DNA of 64,000 nt from Streptomyces flaveolus (GCF_000716535.1 NZ_JNWV01000016.1:252781-316780), one strand, 5' to 3'. Shown: positions 27,836 to 38,154, counted from the stretch's first letter. Notes: generated by a model from the sequence alone, not told the origin. Numbers and translations are program-made.

Positions 27836-28369
27836 ATGTCAGCAGAGCGTCCCGAAGTCTCCGCAAAAGCCATCACCGTCCGCCGGGCCCGGACCAGCGA
27901 TGTCCCCGCCGTGCGCCGCCTCCTCGACGCCTACGTCCGCGACCGCATCCTGCTCGACAAAGCCACGGTCACGCTTTACGAGGACATCCAGGAGTTCTGG
28001 GTCGCCGAACGCGACGACAACGCCGAGGTGGTCGGCTGCGGAGCGCTGCACGTCATGTGGGAGGACCTCGCGGAAGTTCGCACACTGGCGGTGAAGCCCG
28101 GCCTCAAGGGCGCCGGCGTCGGTCACCAGTTGCTGGAGAAGTTGCTCCAGACCGCACGCTGGCTCGGCGTTCGACGCGTTTTCTGCCTCACCTTCGAAGT
28201 CGACTTCTTCGGGAAGCACGGCTTCGTGGAGATCGGGGAGACTCCGGTCGACACCGATGTGTACGCGGAGCTGTTGCGTTCCTATGACGAGGGCGTCGCC
28301 GAGTTCCTCGGTCTCGAACGAGTGAAGCCGAACACCTTGGGCAACAGCCGGATGCTTCTGCATCTGTGA
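27836..28369 (+). CDS. Amino-acid N-acetyltransferase (ArgA-like, GNAT)
   Basis: A 177-residue GNAT protein whose sequence, from VRRARTSDVPAVRRLLDAY through EVRTLAVKPGLKGAGVGHQLLEKLL (acetyl-CoA binding loop) to VDFFGKHGFVEIGE, resembles the short stand-alone N-acetylglutamate synthases of actinobacteria (M. tuberculosis Rv2747 type), which lack the amino-acid-kinase domain of E. coli ArgA. The probable reaction is acetyl-CoA plus glutamate (or glutamine) to N-acetyl derivative, opening arginine synthesis. The 3' end is followed by the long lsr2 promoter region. Specificity is inferred from overall similarity. Confidence 0.82.
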   Translation: MSAERPEVSAKAITVRRARTSDVPAVRRLLDAYVRDRILLDKATVTLYEDIQEFWVAERDDNAEVVGCGALHVMWEDLAEVRTLAVKPGLKGAGVGHQLLEKLLQTARWLGVRRVFCLTFEVDFFGKHGFVEIGETPVDTDVYAELLRSYDEGVAEFLGLERVKPNTLGNSRMLLHL

Positions 28370-28476
28370 TCGTCATTGCCCCGGTGGCCTATGTCCGAAA
28401 CGCGCATGTTTCCGGACCGGGGCGGTCCGCTGAGTCACTCCCGGGGGTTTGTGTTTTTCCGGCAAAAGCGGTTTGC

Positions 28477-28506
28477 TTTCCGACGTACTGCAGTACTGCA
28501 TATAAC
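28477..28506 (+). promoter_or_regulatory. Candidate lsr2 promoter with direct repeat
   Basis: The -10 element TATAAC (28501-28506) is preceded by an 18-base spacer and a weak -35 TTTCCG (28477-28482). The spacer consists of GTACTGCA twice in tandem (28485-28492 and 28493-28500), which includes the palindrome GTACTGCAGTAC. The region is clearly less G+C-rich than its surroundings, which fits a site for Lsr2 itself. Confidence 0.55.
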
Positions 28507-28572
28507 AGGGGCGGCGAAACGGCGGACGCCGCACACCCCTGGCCCTCAACGTTATCGATGAAAGGAAATGCG

Positions 28573-28908
28573 GTGGCACAGAAGGTTCAGGTCCTTCTTG
28601 TCGACGACCTCGACGGCGGCGAGGCGGACGAGACCGTGACGTTCGCGCTGGACGGCAAGACGTACGAGATCGATCTCACGACTGCCAATGCGGACAAGCT
28701 GCGCACGCTTCTCGAGCCCTATGTGAAGGGCGGGCGTCGTACCGGCGGCCGTGCTTCCGGTGGGCGTGGAAAGGCGCGTGCCGCTTCCGGCGGCAACCAG
28801 GACACCGCGGCGATCCGCGCCTGGGCGAAGGAGAACGGTTACGAGGTCAACGACCGCGGCCGCGTTCCCGCGTCCATCCGCGAGGCCTACGAGAAGGCCA
28901 ACGGCTGA
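28573..28908 (+). CDS. lsr2: Nucleoid-associated protein Lsr2
   Basis: A 111-residue actinobacterial xenogeneic silencer that binds A+T-rich DNA and bridges it. The N-terminal dimerisation domain spans about residues 1-60 (QVLLVDDLDGGEADETVTF, ALDGKTYEIDLT), a Gly/Arg/Ala-rich linker follows, and the C-terminal DNA-binding domain holds the minor-groove RGR motif in NDRGRVPAS. The start is GTG 28573 with AAAGGAA before it. Its 3' end overlaps the convergent SCO3374-family gene by 22 bases. It has its own promoter region of about 200 bases with repeats. Confidence 0.96.
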   Translation: MAQKVQVLLVDDLDGGEADETVTFALDGKTYEIDLTTANADKLRTLLEPYVKGGRRTGGRASGGRGKARAASGGNQDTAAIRAWAKENGYEVNDRGRVPASIREAYEKANG

Positions 28909-29564
28909 TCCCGCCGGTCGGCGGAATGCCCGGCGCGCGCGCGCCGCAGCCGGACCCGGTGACACTGCGCTGCCACCGTGTCCACCAGTCGCACGAGATC
29001 GGGGGCGCTCCCCTCGCGCCCCACGGGGGGCGACGCCGGCATGGCCGGCATGGCGGGCAGCGAGGCCGCGGCCTCGCGTCCCGGACCGGGGGGCCGCAGC
29101 CACACGGCGGCCCCCGGTACGGATCGCCCGCGCGAAATTCCGGCCTGCACGGATTCAGGCCCTACGGCGGGGGTCCCCGTGGGCGGTGGCGGGGCCTCCA
29201 TCGTGTCGCCCGCCCCGAGGACGCGTAGGTCCAGGGCCACCGCGCCCCACTCCAGCCAGGCCAGCAGACCGGGCAGCTCCTCCGCGCTGCCCGCGGCCAC
29301 CAGTAGCCGCATCCGGTCGCCCCACAGGGCCACCGGGGAGCCCGGCGCGAGATGCCGGAGCGCCTTAGCGCCCGCCTCGGCCGGTACGTCCAGCACGTCG
29401 AACCGCACCCCCGTACGCAGCCGCAGCGGCCGTCCGGGCACGGTCGGCCAGCCCAGATCGTTCTCGTACCAGTGCCGGGCCGGCGCGTCCGGATCGGCGG
29501 GGAGACCGGCGGCCGGGGTGCCCGGATCGACGGGCCGGCGGGGAAGGGGGACCGTGGAGGTCAT
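28887..29564 (-). CDS. SCO3374-family protein
   Basis: A 225-residue protein resembling the Streptomyces family named after SCO3374, annotated elsewhere as similar to bifunctional primase/polymerase N-terminal domains. The first half is ordered ([51 protein letters not shown]), with the WPT and DVL segments typical of the family. The second half is Pro/Gly-rich and then Arg-rich. I see no complete catalytic triad, so polymerase activity should not be assumed. The chosen start is ATG 29564; an ATG seven codons upstream is possible. It lies between lsr2 and clpC, as in S. coelicolor. Confidence 0.8.
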   Translation of the reverse strand: MTSTVPLPRRPVDPGTPAAGLPADPDAPARHWYENDLGWPTVPGRPLRLRTGVRFDVLDVPAEAGAKALRHLAPGSPVALWGDRMRLLVAAGSAEELPGLLAWLEWGAVALDLRVLGAGDTMEAPPPPTGTPAVGPESVQAGISRGRSVPGAAVWLRPPGPGREAAASLPAMPAMPASPPVGREGSAPDLVRLVDTVAAQCHRVRLRRARAGHSADRRDQPLAFS

Positions 29565-29687
29565 GGGGACCGAGCCAACCATGCCAGGAGCAACAGCCGG
29601 ACCCCCCTTCGGGTTACGCTGGGTGCCCTGTCGACTGCGCAGAGTGCCGGAAGAGGGGGCGCGTGGGGGCCCGGGGAGGCGCAAGGT

Positions 29688-29705
29688 TGTTCGCCCATAG
29701 CGGAG
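29688..29705 (+). promoter_or_regulatory. ClgR-binding site upstream of clpC
   Basis: GTTCGC-CCATA-GCG matches the ClgR consensus GTTCGC-N5-GCG exactly and fits the wider motif around it with one mismatch. ClgR activates clp protease genes in Streptomyces. The site ends where a candidate ECF-type -35 (GGGAAC, 29705-29710) begins, which is a position suited to activation. Confidence 0.75.
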
Positions 29706-29732
29706 GGAACCGGTGCGCGCCGCATGGAGTGT
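29705..29732 (+). promoter_or_regulatory. Candidate ECF-type promoter of clpC
   Basis: GGGAAC at 29705-29710, an 18-base spacer, then GTGT at 29729-29732 resembles the pattern GGGAAC/T-N18-GTT used by SigR- or SigE-like factors. It is directly downstream of the ClgR box. The implied leader is about 270 bases. The -10 match is imperfect, so confidence is low. Confidence 0.35.
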
Positions 29733-30012
29733 CAGTCCCCGCGGGTAAGACATGCCTAGTGGGAGGGGGCGACACGCAGGAAAGGCCGTCTCACGTTCGC
29801 CATCGGCGTACTGGCGACTGGGGTAACTGCCTGGCCTGCGGGAACATCGTCTCGCACCATCGGGTTGGAGCAGATGTCGGCGTCACGGGTCAGGAGGCCA
29901 TCGACGGTGTCGGCAGTTGGAATGAGCGGTCCCCGCTTGCGGGACTAAGCTGCGGAAGGACAGGGAGGGGAAGTTCCCCCCACTGCCTGACCGCTCTGAG
30001 GAGCGATTAACG

Positions 30013-32535
<2,523 letters not shown>

Positions 32536-32565
32536 GTCTCAGCCCCGGCGGTTCAGCCGGATACA

Positions 32566-32593
32566 GGGGCCGGTGCCTTCGGGCACCGGCCCC
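32566..32593 (+). terminator. UUCG-tetraloop terminator after clpC
   Basis: GGGGCCGGTGCC (32566-32577) and its perfect complement (32582-32593) close a C(TTCG)G tetraloop, a very stable hairpin. It begins 30 bases after the clpC stop. Confidence 0.9.
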
Positions 32594-33169
32594 TTCGGCG
32601 TTCTCAGCGCCTTGTCGGGGCCGCAGAAGGACACCGGGGCCCCCCGAGGCCGCTCGCGTGAGGCAGCGCGCCGCAGAGCCCCCGGGGCGCCTCCTCGCCG
32701 GGGCGGAGCGCAGCGGGGCGTCGTGGCGCCAGGCGGCCGTCGGTCCTGACCGCGGCGCCCCCGCTCTGCACGGCGGCAGTCACGCGGGGCGCGCCGGCCG
32801 CCGAGCACCAGGGCACCGCCGAAGGACAGCCGGGGCCTCGTCGGTCCCGACCTCACGCCGTCGGAACAACCCCCGGCCGCAACCGCCGGGGGCGTCGACG
32901 GCGTCGAGGCAGAGCCCCTCTCGCCGTGCCTGGGGGTTGCGTAGGCCGGGCCGCCGTCGCCGTGCCCGGGAATTGCCCGCGTAGGCCGGGCCGATCTCGC
33001 CTTGCCTGGGGGTTGCGCGCGTAGGCCGGGCCGCTCTCGCCGTGCCCGGGGACTGCCCGCGCAGCCGGGCCCCCGGTGCTCTGCGGCACGCGCCCCCGCC
33101 GCCGGCCGGGGTGGGCGCCAGGGGCCGGAGTCGGACGAGTGGCTCGCCCGTCGGCGCGGTCCGTGCGGG
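32594..33169. other. 576-base noncoding spacer after clpC
   Basis: No gene is convincing here. The first part contains many short G+C inverted repeats and the second part contains the four-copy tandem repeat at 32919-33072. The open frames on both strands are Arg/Pro/Gly-rich without ribosome sites and look like chance frames. Confidence 0.65.
32919..33072. repeat. Four-copy ~39-bp degenerate tandem repeat
   Basis: Each copy reads TCGCCGTGCC, then TGGGGGTTGC or CGGGGACTGC, then a short CGCG element and GTAGGCCGGGCCG. The four copies start near 32919, 32954, 32993 and 33034. The first lacks about five bases before GTAGG. Variation between copies shows that the array is old or fast-changing. 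Confidence 0.8.
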
Positions 33170-33793
33170 TTACGACAGCTGTCCGTCGTAGTCCGGCAGT
33201 TTGAAGGTCTTCTCCGCGTGGCCGCCGGACAGGTCCGTCGCGCTGTTGCCGATGTTCGCGATGATCGTGTAGCCGTCGTTCTCGATGTCGACGCGCTGGG
33301 CGGTCTTGTAGGCGGCGACGTCCTTGAAGAGGTCGATCAGGCCGCGGACGTGGAGACCGGAGACGTCGTAGCCGTCGTGTTCGAGGTTGTACTCGGTGGG
33401 CCAGTACAGGACGCCGGGGCGGGCGGTGACGAAGAAGAGCGAGACGCCGTGCTCCTGGGCGTAGCGGGCGACGTCCAGGACGGGCCGGTTGGCCGGCTGG
33501 GGGTAGCTGAAGCCGAAGTCGGTCTCCAGCGTGGTGTTGTCGATGTCGAAGACGATCGCCTGTTTCTCGCCGGGCCTGGCGGCGGCGATGCGGTCCTTCA
33601 GGTACGGGAGGGCCTGGTCCATGACCGCCTGGCAGTCCTTCTGCCAGGTGGCGTGGTCGACCTTGGCGGAGGAGGTGCTCGTGGTCGCGGCCTCGGCCGG
33701 GGCGGCCATCGCCGCCGGAGCGGCCGGCACGGCCAGTGCGGCCACGCAGACGGCGGTCACGGAGATGCGGCGCGCCCAGGGGCGTCTGGTCAT
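33170..33793 (-). CDS. Secreted HAD-family (class B/III) acid phosphatase
   Basis: A 207-residue exported protein: a signal peptide of about 33 residues (basic RRPWARRI, hydrophobic core, AMA-AP cleavage region), then a HAD phosphatase domain. The catalytic DxDxT motif is DIDNTT (in QAIVFDIDNTTLETDFGF), the second Thr motif is FFVTARPG, and NIGNSATDL contains the acidic/Asn motif near the C-terminus. It should hydrolyse phosphomonoesters outside the cell. GAGAGGA precedes the ATG. The next gene on the other strand, also exported, is 464 bases away. Confidence 0.9.
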   Translation of the reverse strand: MTRRPWARRISVTAVCVAALAVPAAPAAMAAPAEAATTSTSSAKVDHATWQKDCQAVMDQALPYLKDRIAAARPGEKQAIVFDIDNTTLETDFGFSYPQPANRPVLDVARYAQEHGVSLFFVTARPGVLYWPTEYNLEHDGYDVSGLHVRGLIDLFKDVAAYKTAQRVDIENDGYTIIANIGNSATDLSGGHAEKTFKLPDYDGQLS

Positions 33794-34257
33794 CGGTGGG
33801 GGTCCTCTCGCGTCTCTGAATGTCAGGGGCATGATCTGAGGCGAGGATGGCGCGAGGGGAACCGTAGGGTTACTGGGCGGTAGGTGCCTAGAGGCCTGCG
33901 TCACATTTCTTCATTTACCGGCAAGGCGTTCCGGTGATATGGGGCACAGGCGAAATGTCCGGTACTAGCCGGGATAGTGGGATGCGCCGGATAGGCAAAA
34001 GGGGCGAAGCTCACCAAAAGGGACTTTGTCCTGTGGGCTCGCCGCCGAGAAGGACGTCGTCAGGGGTGTGGGGGCCAAGGGTCGGGACTGTCAAGAAAGG
34101 GGGTATTTGCGCGGCATCTACTACCTGACGCCGTACTTGGGACGTTTTGGGCTTGATGGGGTGCTCGGTTACCAAGGGATGGCCGCTCCGGTGAAACGTC
34201 TCCACGGACGTCCGTACGCCGGGTGGCAGGAAGTTTCCCCGAGTTCACGAGGTCCAG
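33794..34257. other. 464-base divergent spacer with a long upstream region for the M23 gene
   Basis: The spacer between the acid phosphatase (-) and M23 peptidase (+) is less G+C-rich than its surroundings and has several short inverted repeats: CCGG-TACTAG-CCGG near 33960, GGGAC-TTT-GTCC near 34020, and the 12-bp palindrome ACGGACGTCCGT at 34204-34215. No gene is convincing. It likely carries promoters for both genes and could give the M23 mRNA a structured leader. It lacks the conserved blocks of a c-di-AMP riboswitch. Confidence 0.5.
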
Positions 34258-34809
34258 ATGTTCCAGCGCTTCACGTCCCGCTCTTCCCGTACGTCCTCGC
34301 TCCGTGCCCGTGTGACCGTCCTGGCTGCCGGACTCGGCGCCACGGCCGTGCTGGGTACCGGGGTCGCGAGCGCCGCCACCGCGTCCGCCGGCTCCTGGGT
34401 CGACCCGGTGAAGAAGTACGCGCTCTCGGCGGGCTTCGCGCAGGCCGGCAACCACTGGGCGCACAAGCACAGCGGCCAGGACTTCGCCGTGCCGACCGGC
34501 ACCGAGGTGGTCGCCGCGCACGGCGGCACCGTCGTCAAGGCCGGCCCCAACGGCGCCGGTGACGGCCCGGCGTACGGCAACGCCATCGTCATCAAGCACG
34601 GCAACGGCACCTACTCGCAGTACGCGCACCTGTCCCGCGTCGACGTCCGGATCGGCCAGGTCGTCCGGACCGGCCAGCACATCGCGCTCTCCGGCTCCAC
34701 CGGCAACTCCACCGGTCCGCACCTGCACTTCGAGATCCGTACGACCCCGAACTACGGCTCCGGTATCGACCCGGTCTCGTTCCTGCGCGCCAAGGGTGTG
34801 AAGGTCTGA
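34258..34809 (+). CDS. Secreted M23-family peptidase
   Basis: A 183-residue exported peptidase. A twin-Ser/Arg basic N-terminus and hydrophobic core give a signal peptide of about 40 residues ending AATASAG. The rest is almost only the M23 (LytM) domain: His71 and Asp75 in HSGQD bind zinc together with His157 in HLHFE (His155 is the catalytic partner). It should cut peptide bridges in peptidoglycan. No SH3, LysM or other binding domain is attached. GAGG precedes the ATG. Its stop is one base from the stop of the convergent tetR gene. Confidence 0.92.
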   Translation: MFQRFTSRSSRTSSLRARVTVLAAGLGATAVLGTGVASAATASAGSWVDPVKKYALSAGFAQAGNHWAHKHSGQDFAVPTGTEVVAAHGGTVVKAGPNGAGDGPAYGNAIVIKHGNGTYSQYAHLSRVDVRIGQVVRTGQHIALSGSTGNSTGPHLHFEIRTTPNYGSGIDPVSFLRAKGVKV

Positions 34810-34810
34810 C

Positions 34811-35410
34811 CTAGTCCTTCTCGCGGGCGTGCTCGTGCGCTTGCGCGACGAGGTCCAAGGCGACTTCGAGAACGGCCTCGCGCTTCTTCTCGGAGTCGCC
34901 TTCGAGGTCCTGCATCACGAACATCCCGGCGTGCAGCGTGAACATCGCGCTGACCGAGCGGACCTGGTCGACCAGCTCCGCCTCCGGATCGATGAGGATG
35001 TCCCGCAGGCCGCGCATCCGGTCCTTGAACGTGTCGCCGATGCGCAGCTCCCGAACCGTCGCCTGGTTCTCCTGCATGAAGCGGAACAGCGGTTCCGCGC
35101 CGGCCAGGGCCTCGCTGTAGCGGCGGACGATCTCCTGCTTGGTCTCCAGGGTGTGCGGCTGCCGCCCGCCCCACTCGATCAGGTCCTCGATCGGCTTCGT
35201 CAGATCCGCGAAGAGACTGACGATGATCTCTTCCTTCGTCTTGAAGTGGTAGTACAGAGCCGCCTTCGTGACGTCGAGACGCTCGGCGATCTCCCGCAGG
35301 GAGGTCTTCTCGTAGCCCTGCTCCGCGAAGAGTTCGAGCGCCACGTCCTGGATGCGCTGGCGGGTGTTGCCGCGGCGCTGCTGCTTGGTGCCGTCCATGG
35401 TGAGGCCCAT
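34811..35410 (-). CDS. TetR-family repressor of the adjacent exporter
   Basis: A 199-residue regulator with an N-terminal TetR helix-turn-helix (RQRIQDVALELFAEQGYEKTSLREIAERLDVTKAALYYHFKTKEEI) followed by a ligand-binding helical domain. I prefer the ATG at 35410 (MGLTMDGT) because AGGAG stands seven bases before it; the ATG four codons later has no ribosome site. The divergent gene is a 14-span drug exporter, and the 139-base spacer contains two near-identical 18-22 bp operator copies. It therefore most likely represses the exporter and itself until a drug binds. Confidence 0.93.
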   Translation of the reverse strand: MGLTMDGTKQQRRGNTRQRIQDVALELFAEQGYEKTSLREIAERLDVTKAALYYHFKTKEEIIVSLFADLTKPIEDLIEWGGRQPHTLETKQEIVRRYSEALAGAEPLFRFMQENQATVRELRIGDTFKDRMRGLRDILIDPEAELVDQVRSVSAMFTLHAGMFVMQDLEGDSEKKREAVLEVALDLVAQAHEHAREKD

Positions 35411-35451
35411 CCTCGTACTCCTCGCGCTCCCGCGGAAACTCGCCCCCGGAA

Positions 35452-35522
35452 ACTTACTTGACGCCCGGCTAGTAGCGGGTCTACCTTCCGCAGTGTAGTA
35501 ACTAGCCGGGCGGCAAGTAAGT
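35452..35522. promoter_or_regulatory. Twin TetR operators between tetR and the exporter
   Basis: Two sites, 35456-35473 and 35501-35518, each fit the imperfect palindrome ACTWGMCG-N2-CGGCWAGT (W=A/T, M=A/C). They lie head to head within 22-base arms (35452-35473 and 35501-35522) that match in inverse with one mismatch. They are 27 bases apart in between, so two repressor dimers can cover both divergent promoters. Confidence 0.8.
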
Positions 35523-35549
35523 AGCTTCCGCAGGGGGAATGGGAAGACG

Positions 35550-37148
35550 ATGGCGGACACGGTCGAAGGTGTCATAGCGGGGGGCGGACAGCCCCAGAGC
35601 GAGGCCGAGGGCAAACAGCCCCGGAGTGTGCGGGTGGTGCTGCTCGCACTGATGATCGCGATGATGCTCGCGATGCTGGACAACATGATCGTCGGCACGG
35701 CGATGCCGACGATCGTGGGTGAACTGGGCGGCCTGGAGCACCTTTCCTGGGTCGTCACCGGCTACACCCTGGCCACCGCGGCCTCCACCCCCGTCTGGGG
35801 CAAGATCGGCGACATGTTCGGGCGCAAGGGCGCCTTCCTCAGCTCGATCGTGATCTTCCTCCTCGGCTCGGCACTGAGCGGCATGGCCCAGGACATGGGC
35901 CAGCTGATCGGGTTCCGGGCCGTGCAGGGTCTCGGTGCCGGCGGTCTGATGGTCGGCGTCATGGCGATCATCGGCGACCTGATCCCGCCGCGGGAGCGGG
36001 GCAAGTACCAGGGCATGATGGCCGGCGTGATGGCGCTGGCGATGATCGGCGGCCCGCTGGTCGGCGGCACCATCACCGACAACTGGGGCTGGCGCTGGGC
36101 CTTCTACATCAACCTGCCGCTCGGCGCGGTCGCCCTCGCGCTCGTCACCGCCGTGCTGCACCTGCCGAAGAAGCGCTCCAAGGCGGGCATCGACTACCTG
36201 GGCGTGCTGCTGCTGACCGTCGGCATCACCTCCATCGTGCTGGTCACCACCTGGGGCGGCACCGAGTACGCCTGGACCTCCGCGCGGATCATGGAGCTGA
36301 CCGGCATCGGCGTCGCCGCGCTGGTCGGGTTCGTGTTCTGGCAGACCAAGGCCGCCGAGCCGGTCGTACCGCTGCACATCTTCCGGAGCCGCAACTTCAC
36401 CCTGATGTCGGTCATCGGCTTCATCACCGGCTTCGTGATGTTCGGCGCCACCCTGTTCCTGCCGCTGTACCAGCAGGCCGTGCAGGGCGCCTCCGCCACC
36501 AACTCCGGACTGCTGCTCCTGCCGATGCTCGGCGCGATGCTGGTGACCTCGATGGTCGCCGGGCGGGTCACCACCAACAGCGGCCGGTACAAGATCTTCC
36601 CGATCGTCGGCGGCGTGCTGATGACCGTCGGCCTGTACCTGCTGTCCCTGATGGACACCGAGACGACCCGGCTGACCTCCGGTGTCTACATGGCCGTGGT
36701 CGGCGCGGGCATGGGCTGCCTGATGCAGATCACCATGCTGGTCGCGCAGAACAGCGTCCAGATGAAGGACATGGGCGTGGCGTCCTCCTCGACCACCCTG
36801 TTCCGTACGCTCGGCTCCTCCTTCGGCGTGGCCATCATGGGCGCCCTGTTCAACCACCGGGTCCAGGACGTCATGGCCGAGCGGGCCGGCGCGCTGGGCA
36901 AGAACATCACCGAGAAGTCGGCGCAGCTCGACGCGAAGAGCCTGGAGAAGCTCCCGGCGGTGGCCCGCGAGGCGTACCAGCACGCGGTGTCCTCGGGCAC
37001 GCACTCCGCCTTCCTGCTCGGCGCCGGGATCTCGGTGCTGGTGCTGATCGCGGCGCTGTTCGTCAAGGAGGTGCCGCTCAAGGGCGGTCCGAAGGCTGAC
37101 ACGGAGGGTGCCGACGCAGCGCCGGTGGCCATGGTCGAGGCCGTCTGA
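35550..37148 (+). CDS. DHA2-family (EmrB/QacA) multidrug MFS exporter
   Basis: A 532-residue membrane protein with about 14 spans, driven by proton exchange. It shows the DHA2 motifs: LDNMIVGTAMPTIVGEL (motif D1), GKIGDMFGRKGAF (motif A), RAVQGLGAGGLMVGVMAII (motif B) and GPLVGGTITDNWGWRWAFYINLP (motif C). The C-terminus is a short charged tail. It starts 28 bases after the second TetR operator and should be inducible by its substrates. The drug substrate cannot be predicted from the sequence. A hairpin terminator follows the stop. Confidence 0.93.
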   Translation: MADTVEGVIAGGGQPQSEAEGKQPRSVRVVLLALMIAMMLAMLDNMIVGTAMPTIVGELGGLEHLSWVVTGYTLATAASTPVWGKIGDMFGRKGAFLSSIVIFLLGSALSGMAQDMGQLIGFRAVQGLGAGGLMVGVMAIIGDLIPPRERGKYQGMMAGVMALAMIGGPLVGGTITDNWGWRWAFYINLPLGAVALALVTAVLHLPKKRSKAGIDYLGVLLLTVGITSIVLVTTWGGTEYAWTSARIMELTGIGVAALVGFVFWQTKAAEPVVPLHIFRSRNFTLMSVIGFITGFVMFGATLFLPLYQQAVQGASATNSGLLLLPMLGAMLVTSMVAGRVTTNSGRYKIFPIVGGVLMTVGLYLLSLMDTETTRLTSGVYMAVVGAGMGCLMQITMLVAQNSVQMKDMGVASSSTTLFRTLGSSFGVAIMGALFNHRVQDVMAERAGALGKNITEKSAQLDAKSLEKLPAVAREAYQHAVSSGTHSAFLLGAGISVLVLIAALFVKEVPLKGGPKADTEGADAAPVAMVEAV

Positions 37149-37162
37149 GATCTGCCTGAGCC

Positions 37163-37201
37163 CGAAGGCCCCGGTGCGTGTCCACAGCGCCGGGGCCTTC
37201 G
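37163..37201 (+). terminator. Hairpin terminator after the exporter
   Basis: Perfect 12-bp arms CGAAGGCCCCGG (37163-37174) and its complement (37190-37201) enclose a 15-base loop, 15 bases after the stop. Confidence 0.8.
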
Positions 37202-37252
37202 GCCGTTCCTCGCACGGGCCCCGGTGTCAGACCCCCGTGTCACCATCGGCCC

Positions 37253-37729
37253 ATGGACAAGATCCGCCGCCTGCGTCTGGCCAAGGACGCCATGGACCGG
37301 GACTGGGCCGACCCGGACCTCGACCTGGACCTGGTGGCGGCGCACGCCGGGTACTCGCGGTTCCACTTCCTGCGCGCCTTCAAGGAGGCGTACGGCGAGA
37401 CGCCCGGCCAGTACCTCACCCACCGGCGGATCGAGCGCGCCGAGGAGATGCTGCGCACCGCCAACCTCTCGGTGACCGAGATCTGCACCCTGGTCGGCTT
37501 CAGCAGCCTCGGCACGTTCTCCGCCCGCTTCAAGGCCCGTACCGGCCTCACCCCGAGCGAGTACCGGGCGAAGCACGTCGGCCGCGGCGCCGCCCTCATA
37601 CCCGGCTGCTACGCCATGCTCTGGGCCGGCGGCTTCAACACCGCAACATCGAAGAAGCGCGCCGCGCCCGGTCCTGCCTACGGTGACGAGCAGGAACAGC
37701 AGCCTCGCGACAGGAGAGCGCAGCCATGA
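37253..37729 (+). CDS. AraC-type DNA-binding domain regulator
   Basis: A 158-residue protein that is almost only the AraC/XylS double helix-turn-helix (DLDLVAAHAGYSRFHFLRAF and LSVTEICTLVGFSSLGTFSARFKARTGLTPSEYR), with a short variable tail and no sensory domain. It heads a three-gene unit in which all junctions overlap (ATGA with the VOC gene, GTGA after that). An AraC-type regulator directly before a VOC protein is a recurring actinobacterial arrangement. The signal may reach it through the VOC protein, which is a hypothesis. Confidence 0.9.
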   Translation: MDKIRRLRLAKDAMDRDWADPDLDLDLVAAHAGYSRFHFLRAFKEAYGETPGQYLTHRRIERAEEMLRTANLSVTEICTLVGFSSLGTFSARFKARTGLTPSEYRAKHVGRGAALIPGCYAMLWAGGFNTATSKKRAAPGPAYGDEQEQQPRDRRAQP

Positions 37730-38154
37730 TCAAGGGCCTGGCCATCAGCACCGTGTGGACCACCGACCAGCAGCGGACGAAGGCCTTCTTCACCGAGAAG
37801 CTGGGCTTCGAAGTGCGCAGCGACCTCGCCCTGGGCCATATGCACTGGATCACCGTCGGCGCCAAGGACCAGCCCGGTCTGGAGCTGGCGCTGATGAGCC
37901 TGGACGGTCTGGACCCCGAGTCCGCCGAGGCGATGAAGAAGCTGGTCGCCAAGGGCGTGCTGGGCGCCGGGGCGTTCCACACGGACGACTGCCGGGGCGA
38001 CTACGCGGCGTTCAAGGAGCGCGGAGTGGAGTTCATCCAGGAGCCGAAGGAGCGGCCGTACGGCATCGAGGCGATCTTCCGCGACGACAGCGGCAACTGG
38101 TACTCGCTGACCGAGCGCAGTGAGGAGCTGGACTTCTCCAAGGACTTCGGGTGA
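37726..38154 (+). CDS. VOC-superfamily (glyoxalase/bleomycin-resistance fold) protein
   Basis: A 142-residue protein made of two beta-alpha-beta-beta-beta modules. Segments include GLAISTVWTTDQQRTKAFFTEKLGF, HMHWITVGAKDQPGLELAL and a second half with YGIEAIFRDDSGNWYSLTER. Family members are metal-dependent lyases, dioxygenases or drug-binding proteins, and none of these can be selected from the residues seen. It overlaps araC (ATGA) and the following methyltransferase (GTGA), so the three proteins are made together. Confidence 0.88.
   Translation: MIKGLAISTVWTTDQQRTKAFFTEKLGFEVRSDLALGHMHWITVGAKDQPGLELALMSLDGLDPESAEAMKKLVAKGVLGAGAFHTDDCRGDYAAFKERGVEFIQEPKERPYGIEAIFRDDSGNWYSLTERSEELDFSKDFG

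Noticed and set aside
32919..33072. CRISPR array or tRNA cluster
   Set aside because: No unique spacers, and no cloverleaf or T-loop sequence is visible.
34011..34205. A 64-residue gene on the minus strand
   Set aside because: There is no ribosome site, no recognisable domain, and the frame lies in a probable promoter or leader region.
33934..34257. c-di-AMP (ydaO-type) riboswitch before the M23 peptidase
   Set aside because: The conserved blocks expected of this class were looked for and not found on this strand. A search with the family covariance model would settle it.
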